From: Ammoniphilus resinae
Lineage (GTDB): Bacteria > Bacillota > Bacilli > Aneurinibacillales > RAOX-1
DNA length: 64,000 bases
Reading direction: 5' to 3'
Assembly (NCBI RefSeq): GCF_017873965.1
Contig: NZ_JAGGKT010000002.1
Span: forward strand, 534,312 to 598,311
In this document: in pieces, positions 45,415 to 53,960 of the stretch
How positions within the stretch are numbered: the first letter of the stretch is position 1
Layout: every line of letters begins with the position of its first letter
The notes under the pieces: generated by a model
The model's input: only the letters and a program-made list of their open reading frames with translations
Database searches by the model: none
What the model was told of the DNA's origin: nothing
Program-made: the position numbers and the translations under genes

Positions 45415-46206
45415 TTAAGCCCTTTTGAAAAATTCCTTTACAACAGGGAGAATTTTCATTCCTTCATGTGCCACCTCTGCCACCTCATCATACCTCACAC
45501 TAATTCCCTTGCTAACCAAATGGTCGCGAAACATCCGCACCCGGTCAATCCGAGTATTCCCAGCACCTTCAATAGGGCGATCAAATTTCGGATTAAATAC
45601 TGGCAAAGCCAAATCTTCCTTCCCTACAACAAGTTGAACGGGGACTTGTTGGATCAACTCCAGCTGAACAGTTAATTCCAATACTTCTTCTGTATTACCA
45701 ATCCCAAAAGGCCAGTTCAAATTTTCATCCAGGAAAGTAAACCGACCAGGGGCACCAATGGAAACACCCTGCAGACGATCTGGATGCAAGTATAGAAATC
45801 GATGGACAAATTGCCCGCCGCCCGAAAATCCATGGAGTAAGAATTTCTCTGTTGAAATTTTGTACCTCTTGGCCAATTCATCTATCATTGACAGGAGAAT
45901 ACGATCAAAGCGGAGATCATGAAACTTGATAAACTTATAATTTTCTTTGTCATGTGGCTCAATAATCCCTGCCGGAAATAGAGGGGCCAAAATAATTGTG
46001 CCCGTGTCTTCAGCGTAGTCCTTAAAAGCACTACGATAGCTTTGTGCAGCCCGCTCATTCCCATGAATAATAACAGCCAGAGGATGAACCCGATTAGGAT
46101 CCTCCCCATAGCACTTCGGTATATACGTATAATAAGAAAACCGTTGGTCGTACAGACAGGCATATGCGGGGATCGAGCCTGTTTCGACAAGATAGCTTTG
46201 ATTCAT
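45415..46206 (-). CDS. Alpha/beta hydrolase (esterase-like) at the end of the TRAP operon
   Basis: A 263-residue alpha/beta hydrolase. VIIHGNERAA forms the oxyanion region (45-54), GFSGGG holds the nucleophile Ser128, and VAHEGMK near 248 gives the His. The acid is probably in VVGKEDLALP. It resembles PHB depolymerase/esterase D-like proteins without signal peptide, thus cytoplasmic. Last gene of gntR-dctP-dctQ-dctM-aminotransferase-hydrolase, 24 bases after the aminotransferase. It may hydrolyse an ester or amide of the imported ligand. Confidence 0.85.
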   Translation of the reverse strand: MNQSYLVETGSIPAYACLYDQRFSYYTYIPKCYGEDPNRVHPLAVIIHGNERAAQSYRSAFKDYAEDTGTIILAPLFPAGIIEPHDKENYKFIKFHDLRFDRILLSMIDELAKRYKISTEKFLLHGFSGGGQFVHRFLYLHPDRLQGVSIGAPGRFTFLDENLNWPFGIGNTEEVLELTVQLELIQQVPVQLVVGKEDLALPVFNPKFDRPIEGAGNTRIDRVRMFRDHLVSKGISVRYDEVAEVAHEGMKILPVVKEFFKRA

Positions 46207-46230
46207 TCTTCCACACCTTTAGTATTTAAT

Positions 46231-47559
46231 TTAGTTCTTTACTTGTGTCGCAACAAACGTCTCATGAAGGATATGAATCATCTTGTTAATTTCCTCTTTG
46301 TTGATAACTAGTGGTGGAGCAAAAACGAGTGTATCAGATCCTTCGAAAGTAACACAACGACAGATTAATCCTCGATTCGCAGCCTCCGCCACTATTTTCG
46401 GGGAAAGCGGTGATTCAAATCGTTCGCCAGTGGCTTTGTCTTTAACAATTTCTATTGCTCCAACCAGACCTAAGCCTCTCACTTCACCGACTATATCAAT
46501 TTCCTGTTGTAACCACTGGAAACCTTTTAACATTTCTTGCCCCATCACCCTGGAATTCTCCACCAGATTTTCACTTTCAATGATTTCGATATTTCTCAGA
46601 GCAACTGCACACGCAACGGGATGCCCACTATAAGTAAATCCATGGAAGAACGTATCTTTCGAGAGATTGATTAACTCAGAATGAATTTTTTCAGAAATGA
46701 CCACTCCTCCAAGCTGTGCATACCCACTCGTAATCCCTTTCGCGATCGACATAAGGTCAGGCACTACGCCCCAATGTTCCATGGCGAACATCTTTCCAGT
46801 ACGTCCAAATCCGGTAATTACTTCGTCTGCGATAAAAAGAATATTATATTCATCACAGATTTCTCTTACCCTTTGAAAATAATGAGGGTCCTGTGGAATA
46901 TGCACCCCACCGGCACCTTGAATAGGTTCAGCAATAAAGGCAGCAATTGTATCTGCACCTTCAGCCTCAATCATATCGCGCAAGGATTGCGTTGAAAACG
47001 CATCAACATGAAGGAAATCTGGCAGAAGACCACCTGACATCGCGTGAAAAACCGGAATCCCTGTTGCACTTGTTGCCCCCATCGCGACACCATGGTATCC
47101 ACGTTTTCTTGAGATAATCTTTTTCTTTTCCGGTTGTCCTTTTAGATTCCAATAGTGGCGGACAATTTTAAAAGCCGTATCGTTGGATTCGGAACCTCCG
47201 GATGTATAAAAGATTGCGTTCAAATCTCCAGGGGTCATCTCGGCAATTTTTGCAGCTAATAGAATCGCGGGTTCATGGCTGAAAGTTGCAAAGGAAGAGC
47301 TATATCCAAGTTTTTTCATCTGCTCCAAAGCAACTTGACCTAATTCCTCTCGTCCATGGCCTACATTTACATTCCACAAGGAAGACATTCCATCAATTAA
47401 TGTCTTGCCGCTGATATCCTTAAGATATACTCCTTCTCCATCGGTGAAAATAAAGGCTGGCCCATTTTCCTGTTGTTGACGGATGGAAGATGTAGGATGC
47501 AAGTAATGCTTCTTATCTAACTCTCTTAAATACTTAATATACTCCTCAGAAATGGTCAT
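46231..47559 (-). CDS. Class III aminotransferase of the GntR-TRAP operon
   Basis: A 442-residue omega-aminotransferase. TSGGSESNDTAFK (119-131), Asp245 in ADEVITGFGRTGK, Lys274 in IAKGITSGY, and HGFTYSGHPVACAVALRN are all intact. Similar in type to the enzyme at 29484 but clearly a separate protein. Likely transfers an amino group to pyruvate. Lies 41 bases after dctM on the same strand, and 24 bases before the esterase gene. Substrate unknown. The pairing with a TRAP importer suggests an amine-bearing organic acid. Confidence 0.9.
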   Translation of the reverse strand: MTISEEYIKYLRELDKKHYLHPTSSIRQQQENGPAFIFTDGEGVYLKDISGKTLIDGMSSLWNVNVGHGREELGQVALEQMKKLGYSSSFATFSHEPAILLAAKIAEMTPGDLNAIFYTSGGSESNDTAFKIVRHYWNLKGQPEKKKIISRKRGYHGVAMGATSATGIPVFHAMSGGLLPDFLHVDAFSTQSLRDMIEAEGADTIAAFIAEPIQGAGGVHIPQDPHYFQRVREICDEYNILFIADEVITGFGRTGKMFAMEHWGVVPDLMSIAKGITSGYAQLGGVVISEKIHSELINLSKDTFFHGFTYSGHPVACAVALRNIEIIESENLVENSRVMGQEMLKGFQWLQQEIDIVGEVRGLGLVGAIEIVKDKATGERFESPLSPKIVAEAANRGLICRCVTFEGSDTLVFAPPLVINKEEINKMIHILHETFVATQVKN

Positions 47560-47600
47560 GAAAATCGCTCCTCTTCATATATTATATTTTTTTGAAAACG

Positions 47601-48881
47601 TCACTTAAGTAAGTTTGGAACAATGAGCGACAAAGTTGGGAAAAAGGCTATGATAAAAAGCATCCCAATCATTGCGATTGTAAATGGCAACGTTGCTACC
47701 GTTACCTCTTCAAAACTGAGTCCACTAATCGCACAAGCCACGTTCAGACTATCTCCAACAGGTGGTGTAAGAAATCCAATTTCTGAAGCCAAAATCATGA
47801 TAATTCCAAAATGAACGGGATCAATCCCAAAATGGGTAGCAACTGGAAGTAAAATGGGTGCCAGCAAAATAATAGCGGATAATGTTTCCATAAACATTCC
47901 TACAAATACGAGAAAAAGTAGGATAAGGGTTAAGATAATCCATCTTTGGTCTGTTAAAGTTGTAAGAAATTCGGCAATCGTCACGGGTACTTTCTCTAAA
48001 ACCAGAATTCTGCCATAGGTTGAAGCAGTACCGATAATGATCAATATAGTTCCCGAGATTAATGTCGCTCGTTTGAATAGTTCTAACAGATCTTTCATTT
48101 TGATTTCCTTGTATACAAAGAATCCTAGAAGGGCACTGTAAGCCACGGCAACACCAGCTGCTTCCGTGGGAGTGAAGATTCCTCCATAGATTCCTCCAAG
48201 CACCACAACAGGCATAAATAACGTTAACTTTGCTTCAGAGAGGAATTGCCGGACCTCTTTCCAGTCTATTTTTTGATTTGATCCTGTATAACCTCTCTTT
48301 TTCGCCATCACATAGCTTAATCCCCATAAAACTATAGCAAGAAGAAGACCTGGTATAACACCTGCCATGAAAAGAGATTCAATAGAGGTACTAGTGATAA
48401 CCCCATAGATAACCAACGGTATACTTGGCGGGATAATAATACCTAATGTTCCAGCCGATGCGACAACAGCCGAACTATATCCAGCATCATATTTTTCTTT
48501 TACCATCGCGGGAATCATAATCCCACCGATTGCCGCCACTGTTGCAGGACCTGATCCACTTAGTGCTGCGAAAAATGTACAGGCTAATATGGAAACTGCA
48601 GCTAATCCTCCCGTGTAGTGACCGACTAAACTTTTAGCAACATTAATTAGCCTACGGGACATTCCCCCAAACTCCATTAAAACGCCTGCAAATATAAACA
48701 GAGGAACTGCCAAAAGTGCATACGTATCAATCGTAGAGAACATGCCTTGGGCAATAATAACCAACGGCATTTTTTGAGTAGCCCATAAGGTTAAAATCGA
48801 TGATATTCCTAGGGCGAAGGCGATAGGAACATTGATTAGCATAAGTAGAATAAAACTGCCAAATAACATCAAGATCGCCAA
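47601..48881 (-). CDS. dctM: TRAP transporter large permease DctM
   Basis: A 426-residue DctM protein: PLFIFAGVLMEFGGMSRRLI, ALSGSGPATVAAIGGIMIPAM, ASAGTLGIIIPPSIPLVIYG, GIFTPTEAAGVAVAYSAL, EIGFLTPPVGDSLNVA. Start chosen as TTG at 48881: GAGGTG is 7 bases upstream and overlaps the dctQ stop region (4 bases between). ATG at 48869 is an alternative. Longer frames overlap dctQ heavily. Works with the DctQ and DctP genes before it. Confidence 0.93.
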   Translation of the reverse strand: MAILMLFGSFILLMLINVPIAFALGISSILTLWATQKMPLVIIAQGMFSTIDTYALLAVPLFIFAGVLMEFGGMSRRLINVAKSLVGHYTGGLAAVSILACTFFAALSGSGPATVAAIGGIMIPAMVKEKYDAGYSSAVVASAGTLGIIIPPSIPLVIYGVITSTSIESLFMAGVIPGLLLAIVLWGLSYVMAKKRGYTGSNQKIDWKEVRQFLSEAKLTLFMPVVVLGGIYGGIFTPTEAAGVAVAYSALLGFFVYKEIKMKDLLELFKRATLISGTILIIIGTASTYGRILVLEKVPVTIAEFLTTLTDQRWIILTLILLFLVFVGMFMETLSAIILLAPILLPVATHFGIDPVHFGIIMILASEIGFLTPPVGDSLNVACAISGLSFEEVTVATLPFTIAMIGMLFIIAFFPTLSLIVPNLLK

Positions 48882-48885
48882 TGTT

Positions 48886-49395
48886 TTACACCTCACCCTG
48901 GATTGAACTATTGGTTTGCTTGGCATAGCCTGTAAAACTTCTACAAATATGCTGTAAAACTCTTACTGTCATTAACAGTGATCCAATCGGCACAGATAAA
49001 TAAACTAAAAACATAGGTATTTTATTGGCTGGTGAAGTTTGCATTGACGTATACAAGTGACTCATTACCTGATAACTATAGATATCTAGAAAGATGAGAA
49101 AACCAAGCCAACATAATAGTGCGATAAACTGAATGATGAACTTGGCCGTTTTAGGTAATAGGTTAACAAAAAAACTAAAGCGAACGTGTCGCTGGTATTT
49201 CACGGCATAACTAGCACTCATATAGACAAACCAAATGAAGGCATATCGGGATAATTCCTCTGACCAGGCCAAGGGATTGTCAAAGACGTAGCGCATAACT
49301 ACTTGAATGATCGTAAGGATCGAAAAGATCGTTAAGAAAATTGCCGATAAATAAGTTTCTACATGGTCATCTAAATACTGTAATGCTGACTTCAA
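48886..49395 (-). CDS. dctQ: TRAP transporter small permease DctQ
   Basis: A 169-residue, four-helix DctQ. VMRYVFDNPLAWSEELSRYAFIW and AVKYQRHVRFSFFVN are the typical loops. Start TTG at 49395 is preferred since GGGGAGG lies 5 bases upstream. An earlier in-frame start at 49440 would fall inside a stem-loop between dctP and dctQ. Second gene of the transporter set. Confidence 0.9.
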   Translation of the reverse strand: MKSALQYLDDHVETYLSAIFLTIFSILTIIQVVMRYVFDNPLAWSEELSRYAFIWFVYMSASYAVKYQRHVRFSFFVNLLPKTAKFIIQFIALLCWLGFLIFLDIYSYQVMSHLYTSMQTSPANKIPMFLVYLSVPIGSLLMTVRVLQHICRSFTGYAKQTNSSIQGEV

Positions 49396-49411
49396 GCATA
49401 CCTCCCCTTTC

Positions 49412-49447
49412 TTAGGGCTTGTTGTTTTCAATTTTAACAAGCCCTAA
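49412..49447 (-). terminator. Intercistronic stem-loop between dctP and dctQ
   Basis: TTAGGGCTTGTT and AACAAGCCCTAA form a perfect 12-base stem with a 12-base loop, 11 bases after the dctP stop. No T-run follows on the minus strand, so it is more likely an mRNA-stabilising or partial-termination element that favours the binding protein over the permeases. Confidence 0.65.
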
Positions 49448-49457
49448 ATATTTATTC

Positions 49458-50561
49458 CTACTTCAGGGAATCCAAGGCAACGGTGTTTTCGGCCGCTTCT
49501 AAAACCTTGATTAACGTTTCTCTTCCAACTTCATCAGCATATTTACTATAAATTGGCTTCACCTTTTCAACCCAAACCTGCTGCTGCTCTGGAGTTAGGT
49601 CCGTAATGACTGCTCCTTCGCTTGTTAACTTTTCACGGTACATATCATCTACTTCTTTATTTAAGTCTCTAAGGTACCCAATCGCTTCTTTCGCACTATC
49701 CCTTATAATTTGTTGATCCTCAGCAGATAGAGATTCCATAAATCCTTTGTTAATAACAAGTGGTTCCGTATCATAAATATGGGATGTCATCGTAATGTAC
49801 TTGTTTGGTTCATGGAATTTCATACTATAAATCAACTGGAGAGGATTCTCTTCTCCGTCCACAACCCCTTGGGATAGTGCCGAAAATACTTCGGTGAATG
49901 CCAATGGGGTTGGACTGGCTCCGATTTCTTTCCAAAAGGCCATATGTAGTGGAACTTCCATCGTTCGCAGTTTAATTCCTTGAATTTGGTCAGGGGATGT
50001 GATTGGACCGTTCTTCGTGGTCAATTGCCTCCACCCATTTTCTCCAAAACCGAGCCCAATAAAGCCACTAGATTCTAAACCTTTAAGCAATTCTGTGCCC
50101 ACTTCTCCATCCAAAACCTTGTATGCGGTTTCCTTATCTTTAAAAATAAAAGGAAGATCAAACACCTTAAGTGCTTCGGAGAAATTGGATAACTGACCGA
50201 CAGATGGAGCCGAAATAGTGATACTCCCCATCTGCACACTTTCAGTAATTTCACGTTCTCCACCCATTTGTGCGTTGGGGAAAATCTCAACAGCAAATCT
50301 TCCACTCGATCTCTCTTCCAATAATTCCTTTAATTTTAAAAACATCTTATGTTGTGTTACATCTTCGGCCAGTACGTGGGCAATCTTAATTTCAATTTTT
50401 TTATCGTTCGAAGCAGATGGTTGGCTTGATGGAGCAGATGAATTAGCCGGGGGACTGCTTGCGGGCTCACTGGTATTACCACTTGAACACCCTAGTGCAG
50501 TAACGGCTGATAAAGATAGAGCAAGTATTGCGGAAAACCACTTTTTGTTTCCTTTTCTCAT
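49458..50561 (-). CDS. dctP: TRAP solute-binding lipoprotein DctP
   Basis: A 367-residue DctP-type binding protein. Lipobox ALGC at Cys25, Ser/Pro-rich linker (residues 30-50), then IEIKIAHVLAEDVTQHKMFL, FPNAQMGGEREITESVQMGS, IKLRTMEVPLHMAFWKEIGA (conserved Arg) and FSALSQGVVDGEENP. Start ATG at 50561 has GGGGGA 6 bases upstream. First transporter gene after gntR. A GntR-type operator lies 84 bases upstream inside the end of gntR. Confidence 0.93.
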   Translation of the reverse strand: MRKGNKKWFSAILALSLSAVTALGCSSGNTSEPASSPPANSSAPSSQPSASNDKKIEIKIAHVLAEDVTQHKMFLKLKELLEERSSGRFAVEIFPNAQMGGEREITESVQMGSITISAPSVGQLSNFSEALKVFDLPFIFKDKETAYKVLDGEVGTELLKGLESSGFIGLGFGENGWRQLTTKNGPITSPDQIQGIKLRTMEVPLHMAFWKEIGASPTPLAFTEVFSALSQGVVDGEENPLQLIYSMKFHEPNKYITMTSHIYDTEPLVINKGFMESLSAEDQQIIRDSAKEAIGYLRDLNKEVDDMYREKLTSEGAVITDLTPEQQQVWVEKVKPIYSKYADEVGRETLIKVLEAAENTVALDSLK

Positions 50562-50624
50562 ACACATTCCCCCATTGAATAGATTTTGCATTCTTTGAAC
50601 TCCCCTTTTAAATTTAGACATTAT

Positions 50625-51383
50625 TTATGGAATACCAGCTGATCTGGTAATACCACTAGGGTTAACGGTTGGTCTCGATAGCACCTGATTCTTCACAACA
50701 TTGATTTCTTCTCGAAATAAATTCATATGTTTATACATCAAGTCCACAGCCTGTTCTTCATTCCTATCTATGATTGCCTGAATCATTCTCCAATGCTGTG
50801 ACTGTGCTGTATTCACCACATCAATGAAATTATTTGTATAACTGGTTAGTGTAAAAGAGGATTTCTCGGTCATTTCAAAAAAGGATCGGACGAGTACTGA
50901 ATAGATCTGATTGCGAGTAGACTCCGCTAATGCAAGGTGAAAATTTAAATCCCCTTCAATAAACTCCAGAACAAATTCTTTTCTTGATTCCAAATGAGTA
51001 ACGATTTGATTTAATTTGTTTATATGCTCAGGGCCAGCCATTCGAACAGCTCTTCGAATAATAGAAACCTCTAAGTCCTCCCTAACATCCAAAATATCCT
51101 CCAAAGACGCATCGTATTTTTGAATTAATCTTTGGAAGGAATCCCCAACAATATTTTCCTTTAGGCGGGTTACATAAGCACCCTTCCCCGGTTTGACATC
51201 TAAAAAACCCTTTTGCCGAAGAATCGTAATGGCCTGTCTGATCACATTTCGGCTCACCCGATACTCTGTTGTTAATTGTCTTTCGGAGGGAAGCTTCTCA
51301 CCCTCCTTAAACAATCCTGCTAGGATTTTGCGTTCTATATCCGTAGAAATATCAATATAGAGCAAATTTCTCCCTAATTCCAA
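50625..51383 (-). CDS. GntR family (FadR/FCD) regulator of the TRAP-aminotransferase operon
   Basis: A 252-residue GntR protein. Winged helix 8-75 (EGEKLPSERQLTTEYRVSRN, VIRQAITILRQKGFLDVKPG) and an FCD ligand domain (about 95-235) with DVREDLEVSIIRRA and DLNFHLALAESTRN, which carries metal/ligand residues. Start TTG at 51383 has AGAGGAG 8 bases upstream. TGGT-N3-ACCA operators are found upstream of it (51421) and before dctP (50645). Confidence 0.92.
   Translation of the reverse strand: MELGRNLLYIDISTDIERKILAGLFKEGEKLPSERQLTTEYRVSRNVIRQAITILRQKGFLDVKPGKGAYVTRLKENIVGDSFQRLIQKYDASLEDILDVREDLEVSIIRRAVRMAGPEHINKLNQIVTHLESRKEFVLEFIEGDLNFHLALAESTRNQIYSVLVRSFFEMTEKSSFTLTSYTNNFIDVVNTAQSQHWRMIQAIIDRNEEQAVDLMYKHMNLFREEINVVKNQVLSRPTVNPSGITRSAGIP
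50645..50655. promoter_or_regulatory. FadR-type GntR operator before dctP
   Basis: TGGTAATACCA, a TGGT-N3-ACCA palindrome inside the last codons of gntR, 84 bases before the dctP start. The wider context CTGGTAATACCACT is shared with the site at 51421 apart from one base. Confidence 0.7.
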
Positions 51384-51420
51384 TCGTCCAGCTCCTCTCA
51401 CCGATCACTTTTGGAAATAC

Positions 51421-51431
51421 TGGTGATACCA
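51421..51431. promoter_or_regulatory. FadR-type GntR operator upstream of gntR
   Basis: TGGTGATACCA, matching TGGT-N3-ACCA, 38 bases upstream of the TTG start. This is where autoregulation of the gntR gene would act. Confidence 0.7.
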
Positions 51432-51507
51432 CTGTTTTATAATATTAATAATATTATATTAATTTTGCATTTTCAATACACTGTTTAAAATAAAAATTCC
51501 TATAAAA

Positions 51508-51533
51508 AAAGGAACCAAGAATTTGGCTCCTTT
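51508..51533 (-). terminator. Terminator of the NAD-epimerase-like gene
   Basis: AAAGGA-A-CCAA and TTGG-C-TCCTTT with a 4-base loop and A-run/T-run. The stem overlaps the stop codon at 51532. Confidence 0.7.
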
Positions 51534-52470
51534 ATCGTTCGCTATCTTCCATCTCCTTCAATGTCTCTTTAATCCCCTCTTGATACGGAGTCCGTGGCAG
51601 CTTCCCTATGTATTGCTCATATTTATCACCCTTTAAGATGACGGGTTCTTCGTTTAAATAATACATTTCCAAATACTCGCGCATAAAACGGTCAAATAAA
51701 CCAACGAATCGAATCATATTTTTTGTGACCGTTGTGATCTTTCTATTGTAACCTGTATATTCTTTTACCAGCTTGGCTATTTCTTCTCCTGTAATCGTTC
51801 CTGCTCCTGGAATATTCCAGTTTTGACCGTATGCTTGATCATGAAGTGATAAATCCACTAAAGCCTTCGCCCCATCAGGTGTATAAAGATATTCTCTGGC
51901 AATCTTTTGATCGCCCACATACATCGCTTTTTTATTTTTTAAAACTGCATCAAACAGGTAGTTAAGAAGTGTATTTCCCGCATCGGGACCATAAAAATCC
52001 GGAAAATGTGCAATCAGCACAGGTACACCTGATTGCTTTGCCATCGTTTCCAGTTGGAGACGAATTTTCCCCTTCTTTGTATGTGGTTGTTTAGGATGTT
52101 CTTCGTCGATTGGTGCTCCATTCGCTCTGCCATAGGCATAAATATTATCAACTATAGCTAATTTCAACTGACGTTGTTTAGCAGTTTCTAAAATGTTATT
52201 CATTAACAGCGGTTGTTTTTGCTCCCATTCTGGATAGGGAATATTCACCGAATGGTAGATATGATCCACATCGGCAGCAGCTGTCAGAAGGTCCTCCTTT
52301 TCAAAAACATCCCCTTTAAAAACCTGGATCAAATTGTTTCCTTGTGCCAACTGCTCCAATTTTCCTTTATTCCGTGCAAAAGCTACGACTTGAGTTCCTC
52401 TATCCGCCAATTCTTTAACAAGGGCACTCCCTATGCCACCCGTTGCACCCAACACCAACGCTTTTTTCAT
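51532..52470 (-). CDS. NAD(P)-dependent epimerase/dehydratase-like SDR
   Basis: A 312-residue extended-SDR protein. GATGGIG (8-14) binds the dinucleotide, IVDNIYAYGRANG is where YxxxK enzymes have Ser/Tyr, and HFPDFYGPDAGNT lies near the usual substrate side. The canonical YxxxK is replaced by a Y-x-x-GR pattern, so it may not be a standard epimerase but an atypical NmrA-like or reductase protein. It follows a truncated PfkB kinase gene by 98 bases. Function is open. Confidence 0.8.
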   Translation of the reverse strand: MKKALVLGATGGIGSALVKELADRGTQVVAFARNKGKLEQLAQGNNLIQVFKGDVFEKEDLLTAAADVDHIYHSVNIPYPEWEQKQPLLMNNILETAKQRQLKLAIVDNIYAYGRANGAPIDEEHPKQPHTKKGKIRLQLETMAKQSGVPVLIAHFPDFYGPDAGNTLLNYLFDAVLKNKKAMYVGDQKIAREYLYTPDGAKALVDLSLHDQAYGQNWNIPGAGTITGEEIAKLVKEYTGYNRKITTVTKNMIRFVGLFDRFMREYLEMYYLNEEPVILKGDKYEQYIGKLPRTPYQEGIKETLKEMEDSER

Positions 52471-52568
52471 GCAATCCCCTCCAGGAATTTTGGCAATCTT
52501 CTATCACATCTTATTCTGCTTCTTGTTTTGCGAAAAAACATTAAGAAAATTATATGTTCTGCCTGATT

Positions 52569-52760
52569 TCAAAAGCGATAACCTATGTCCTCTCCCACCT
52601 TACCAATAAAAGCTGTCTTTCTGCCAAGTTTCGCGAGTACTGTAAGGACATTAGCTGGTGCCCCCCCGGGGTTTGATTCATAAAGGGTATTGCCTTGCTC
52701 CGTATTACCATGGGGAGTAAAATCTATAAGTAGTTCCCCGATTGCCACCACGTCAAACAT
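52569..52760 (-). pseudogene. Truncated PfkB-family sugar kinase (N terminus only)
   Basis: 63 codons with a proper start and ribosome site (GAAGGGG): MFDVVAIGELLIDFTPHGNT, then NPGGAPANVLTVLAKLGRKT (GGAPANV at 32-38) and FIGKVGEDIG. These are the first residues of fructokinase-like PfkB enzymes (normally about 310). The frame ends in YRF and stop. The ~245 residues with the ATP site and catalytic Asp (GAGD) are absent and not found in any frame before the next gene. This is a deletion remnant, 17 bases downstream of the pirin gene. Confidence 0.85.
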
Positions 52761-52777
52761 TCTTACCCCTTCTTTCC

Positions 52778-53482
52778 CTAAGGTAAATCAATCAACATGA
52801 AGGAAGCACCTTGTGAAGACGTTAAATCCAAGTGTGTCAGATCAGTGATTCTAGCAGCATCTCGCCGCTTAAGTTGATATCCCTCATTTAAAGACAGGTT
52901 CCCTTCAATCACAAACACATAAATTTTCCTTCCATGTTCTTGATTAAATACCACTTTTTTATCAGCACCCAAATCAGACATATAAATAGTCAAATCCTGA
53001 TGTATATAGGCTATATTCTCTGACTTCATACGATGGGAAACGACTGGCAATAATCTATTCTTTGTCGCCATTTGGTCATATTTTTTTTGCTCGTAAGAAG
53101 GAGTAATTCCCTTTTCCAAAGGTTGGAACCAAAGTTGTAAGCTATTGGTTACCTCATCAGACGATGAATTTATCTCTGAGTGTAAAATGCCTGTTCCAGC
53201 GCTCATTCGCTGAACCTCACCTGGCTTCAGAATCTCGCTACCGCCTGTATTATCTTCATGCTTTAATTGACCTTTTAAAATAAAAGTAACAATTTCCATA
53301 TCACGATGCGGATGAGTCCCAAACCCCTTTTGCGGTTGTATATAATCATCGTTAAATACGCGAAGTGGACCAAATTGGAGGTTAGAAGGGTCATAATAAT
53401 CTGCAAAGGAAAAACTGAAGTTACACTGCAACCACCCATGATTTCCCGAGTATCTTTCTTCTGCTGGATAGATCTTTATCAC
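52778..53482 (-). CDS. Pirin family protein (YhhW-like quercetinase type)
   Basis: A 234-residue bicupin pirin. The metal ligands are exactly placed: His57 and His59 (GTHPHRDMEIV), His101 and Glu103 (GILHSEIN), matching E. coli YhhW. YhhW-like pirins can cleave quercetin with oxygen. The physiological role is unclear. It heads a short operon with a broken kinase. Its promoter shares CTTGACAAAAGTAAGT with the wrbA promoter. Confidence 0.93.
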   Translation of the reverse strand: MIKIYPAEERYSGNHGWLQCNFSFSFADYYDPSNLQFGPLRVFNDDYIQPQKGFGTHPHRDMEIVTFILKGQLKHEDNTGGSEILKPGEVQRMSAGTGILHSEINSSSDEVTNSLQLWFQPLEKGITPSYEQKKYDQMATKNRLLPVVSHRMKSENIAYIHQDLTIYMSDLGADKKVVFNQEHGRKIYVFVIEGNLSLNEGYQLKRRDAARITDLTHLDLTSSQGASFMLIDLP

Positions 53483-53550
53483 AAATACCCACCTGCCTTT
53501 TTAGAAATAAAAGCATTTTCACACTTCATACATGTATATTGATGTGTTAT

Positions 53551-53566
53551 ACTTACTTTTGTCAAG
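53551..53566 (-). promoter_or_regulatory. Pirin promoter -35 region with block shared with wrbA
   Basis: Minus strand CTTGACAAAAGTAAGT, identical to the block at 20595-20580. It contains the -35 TTGACA (53565-53560) and AAGTAAGT. A weak -10 (TCAATA at 53542-53537) follows after 17 bases. Confidence 0.6.
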
Positions 53567-53592
53567 TATCTAAACCGTAAGTAGGTGATTTT

Positions 53593-53895
53593 GTGAATCA
53601 TTTATATATTAGACATACCGTTGGAGGTAGACTTCTTCTGGACTCTATAAGAGACAACTTGGATTATGAACTCCAACAGGCTGATGGAATATGGAAGTTT
53701 ATTATAGATATATCGGATAAAGCGATGATAACGAACATTTTACAAAATCGCCACGAACTGAATATCTTCGTGGTTACCGAGGGGCAACCTGTACAAAAAT
53801 CATGGTATTATTCTAAAGATGGTTTAGTGGAGTACAATCATGAAACGGGAAAAATGAACATCTTAGCCGATGTTAAAATCGATTATTCCGTTTAA
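53593..53895 (+). CDS. Hypothetical protein, 100 residues
   Basis: A 100-residue soluble protein with GTG start and GTAGGTGAT upstream. Sequence such as RLLLDSIRDNLDYELQQ, DGIWKFIIDISDKAMI and QPVQKSWYYSKDGLVEY suggests a small alpha-beta fold. No motif I know. It is divergent from the pirin gene and followed by the palindrome cluster. Coding signal is moderate. Confidence 0.55.
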   Translation: MNHLYIRHTVGGRLLLDSIRDNLDYELQQADGIWKFIIDISDKAMITNILQNRHELNIFVVTEGQPVQKSWYYSKDGLVEYNHETGKMNILADVKIDYSV

Positions 53896-53960
53896 CAGTA
53901 ACGGAGTAAGTATCCCCTGTCTCATTAAAAACACTGCACCCAAAAATTCATACAATAAAA

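Noticed and set aside
46990..47005. CcpA cre site inside the aminotransferase gene
   Set aside because: TGAAAACGCATCAA resembles cre but fails at a required position, and lies inside coding sequence.
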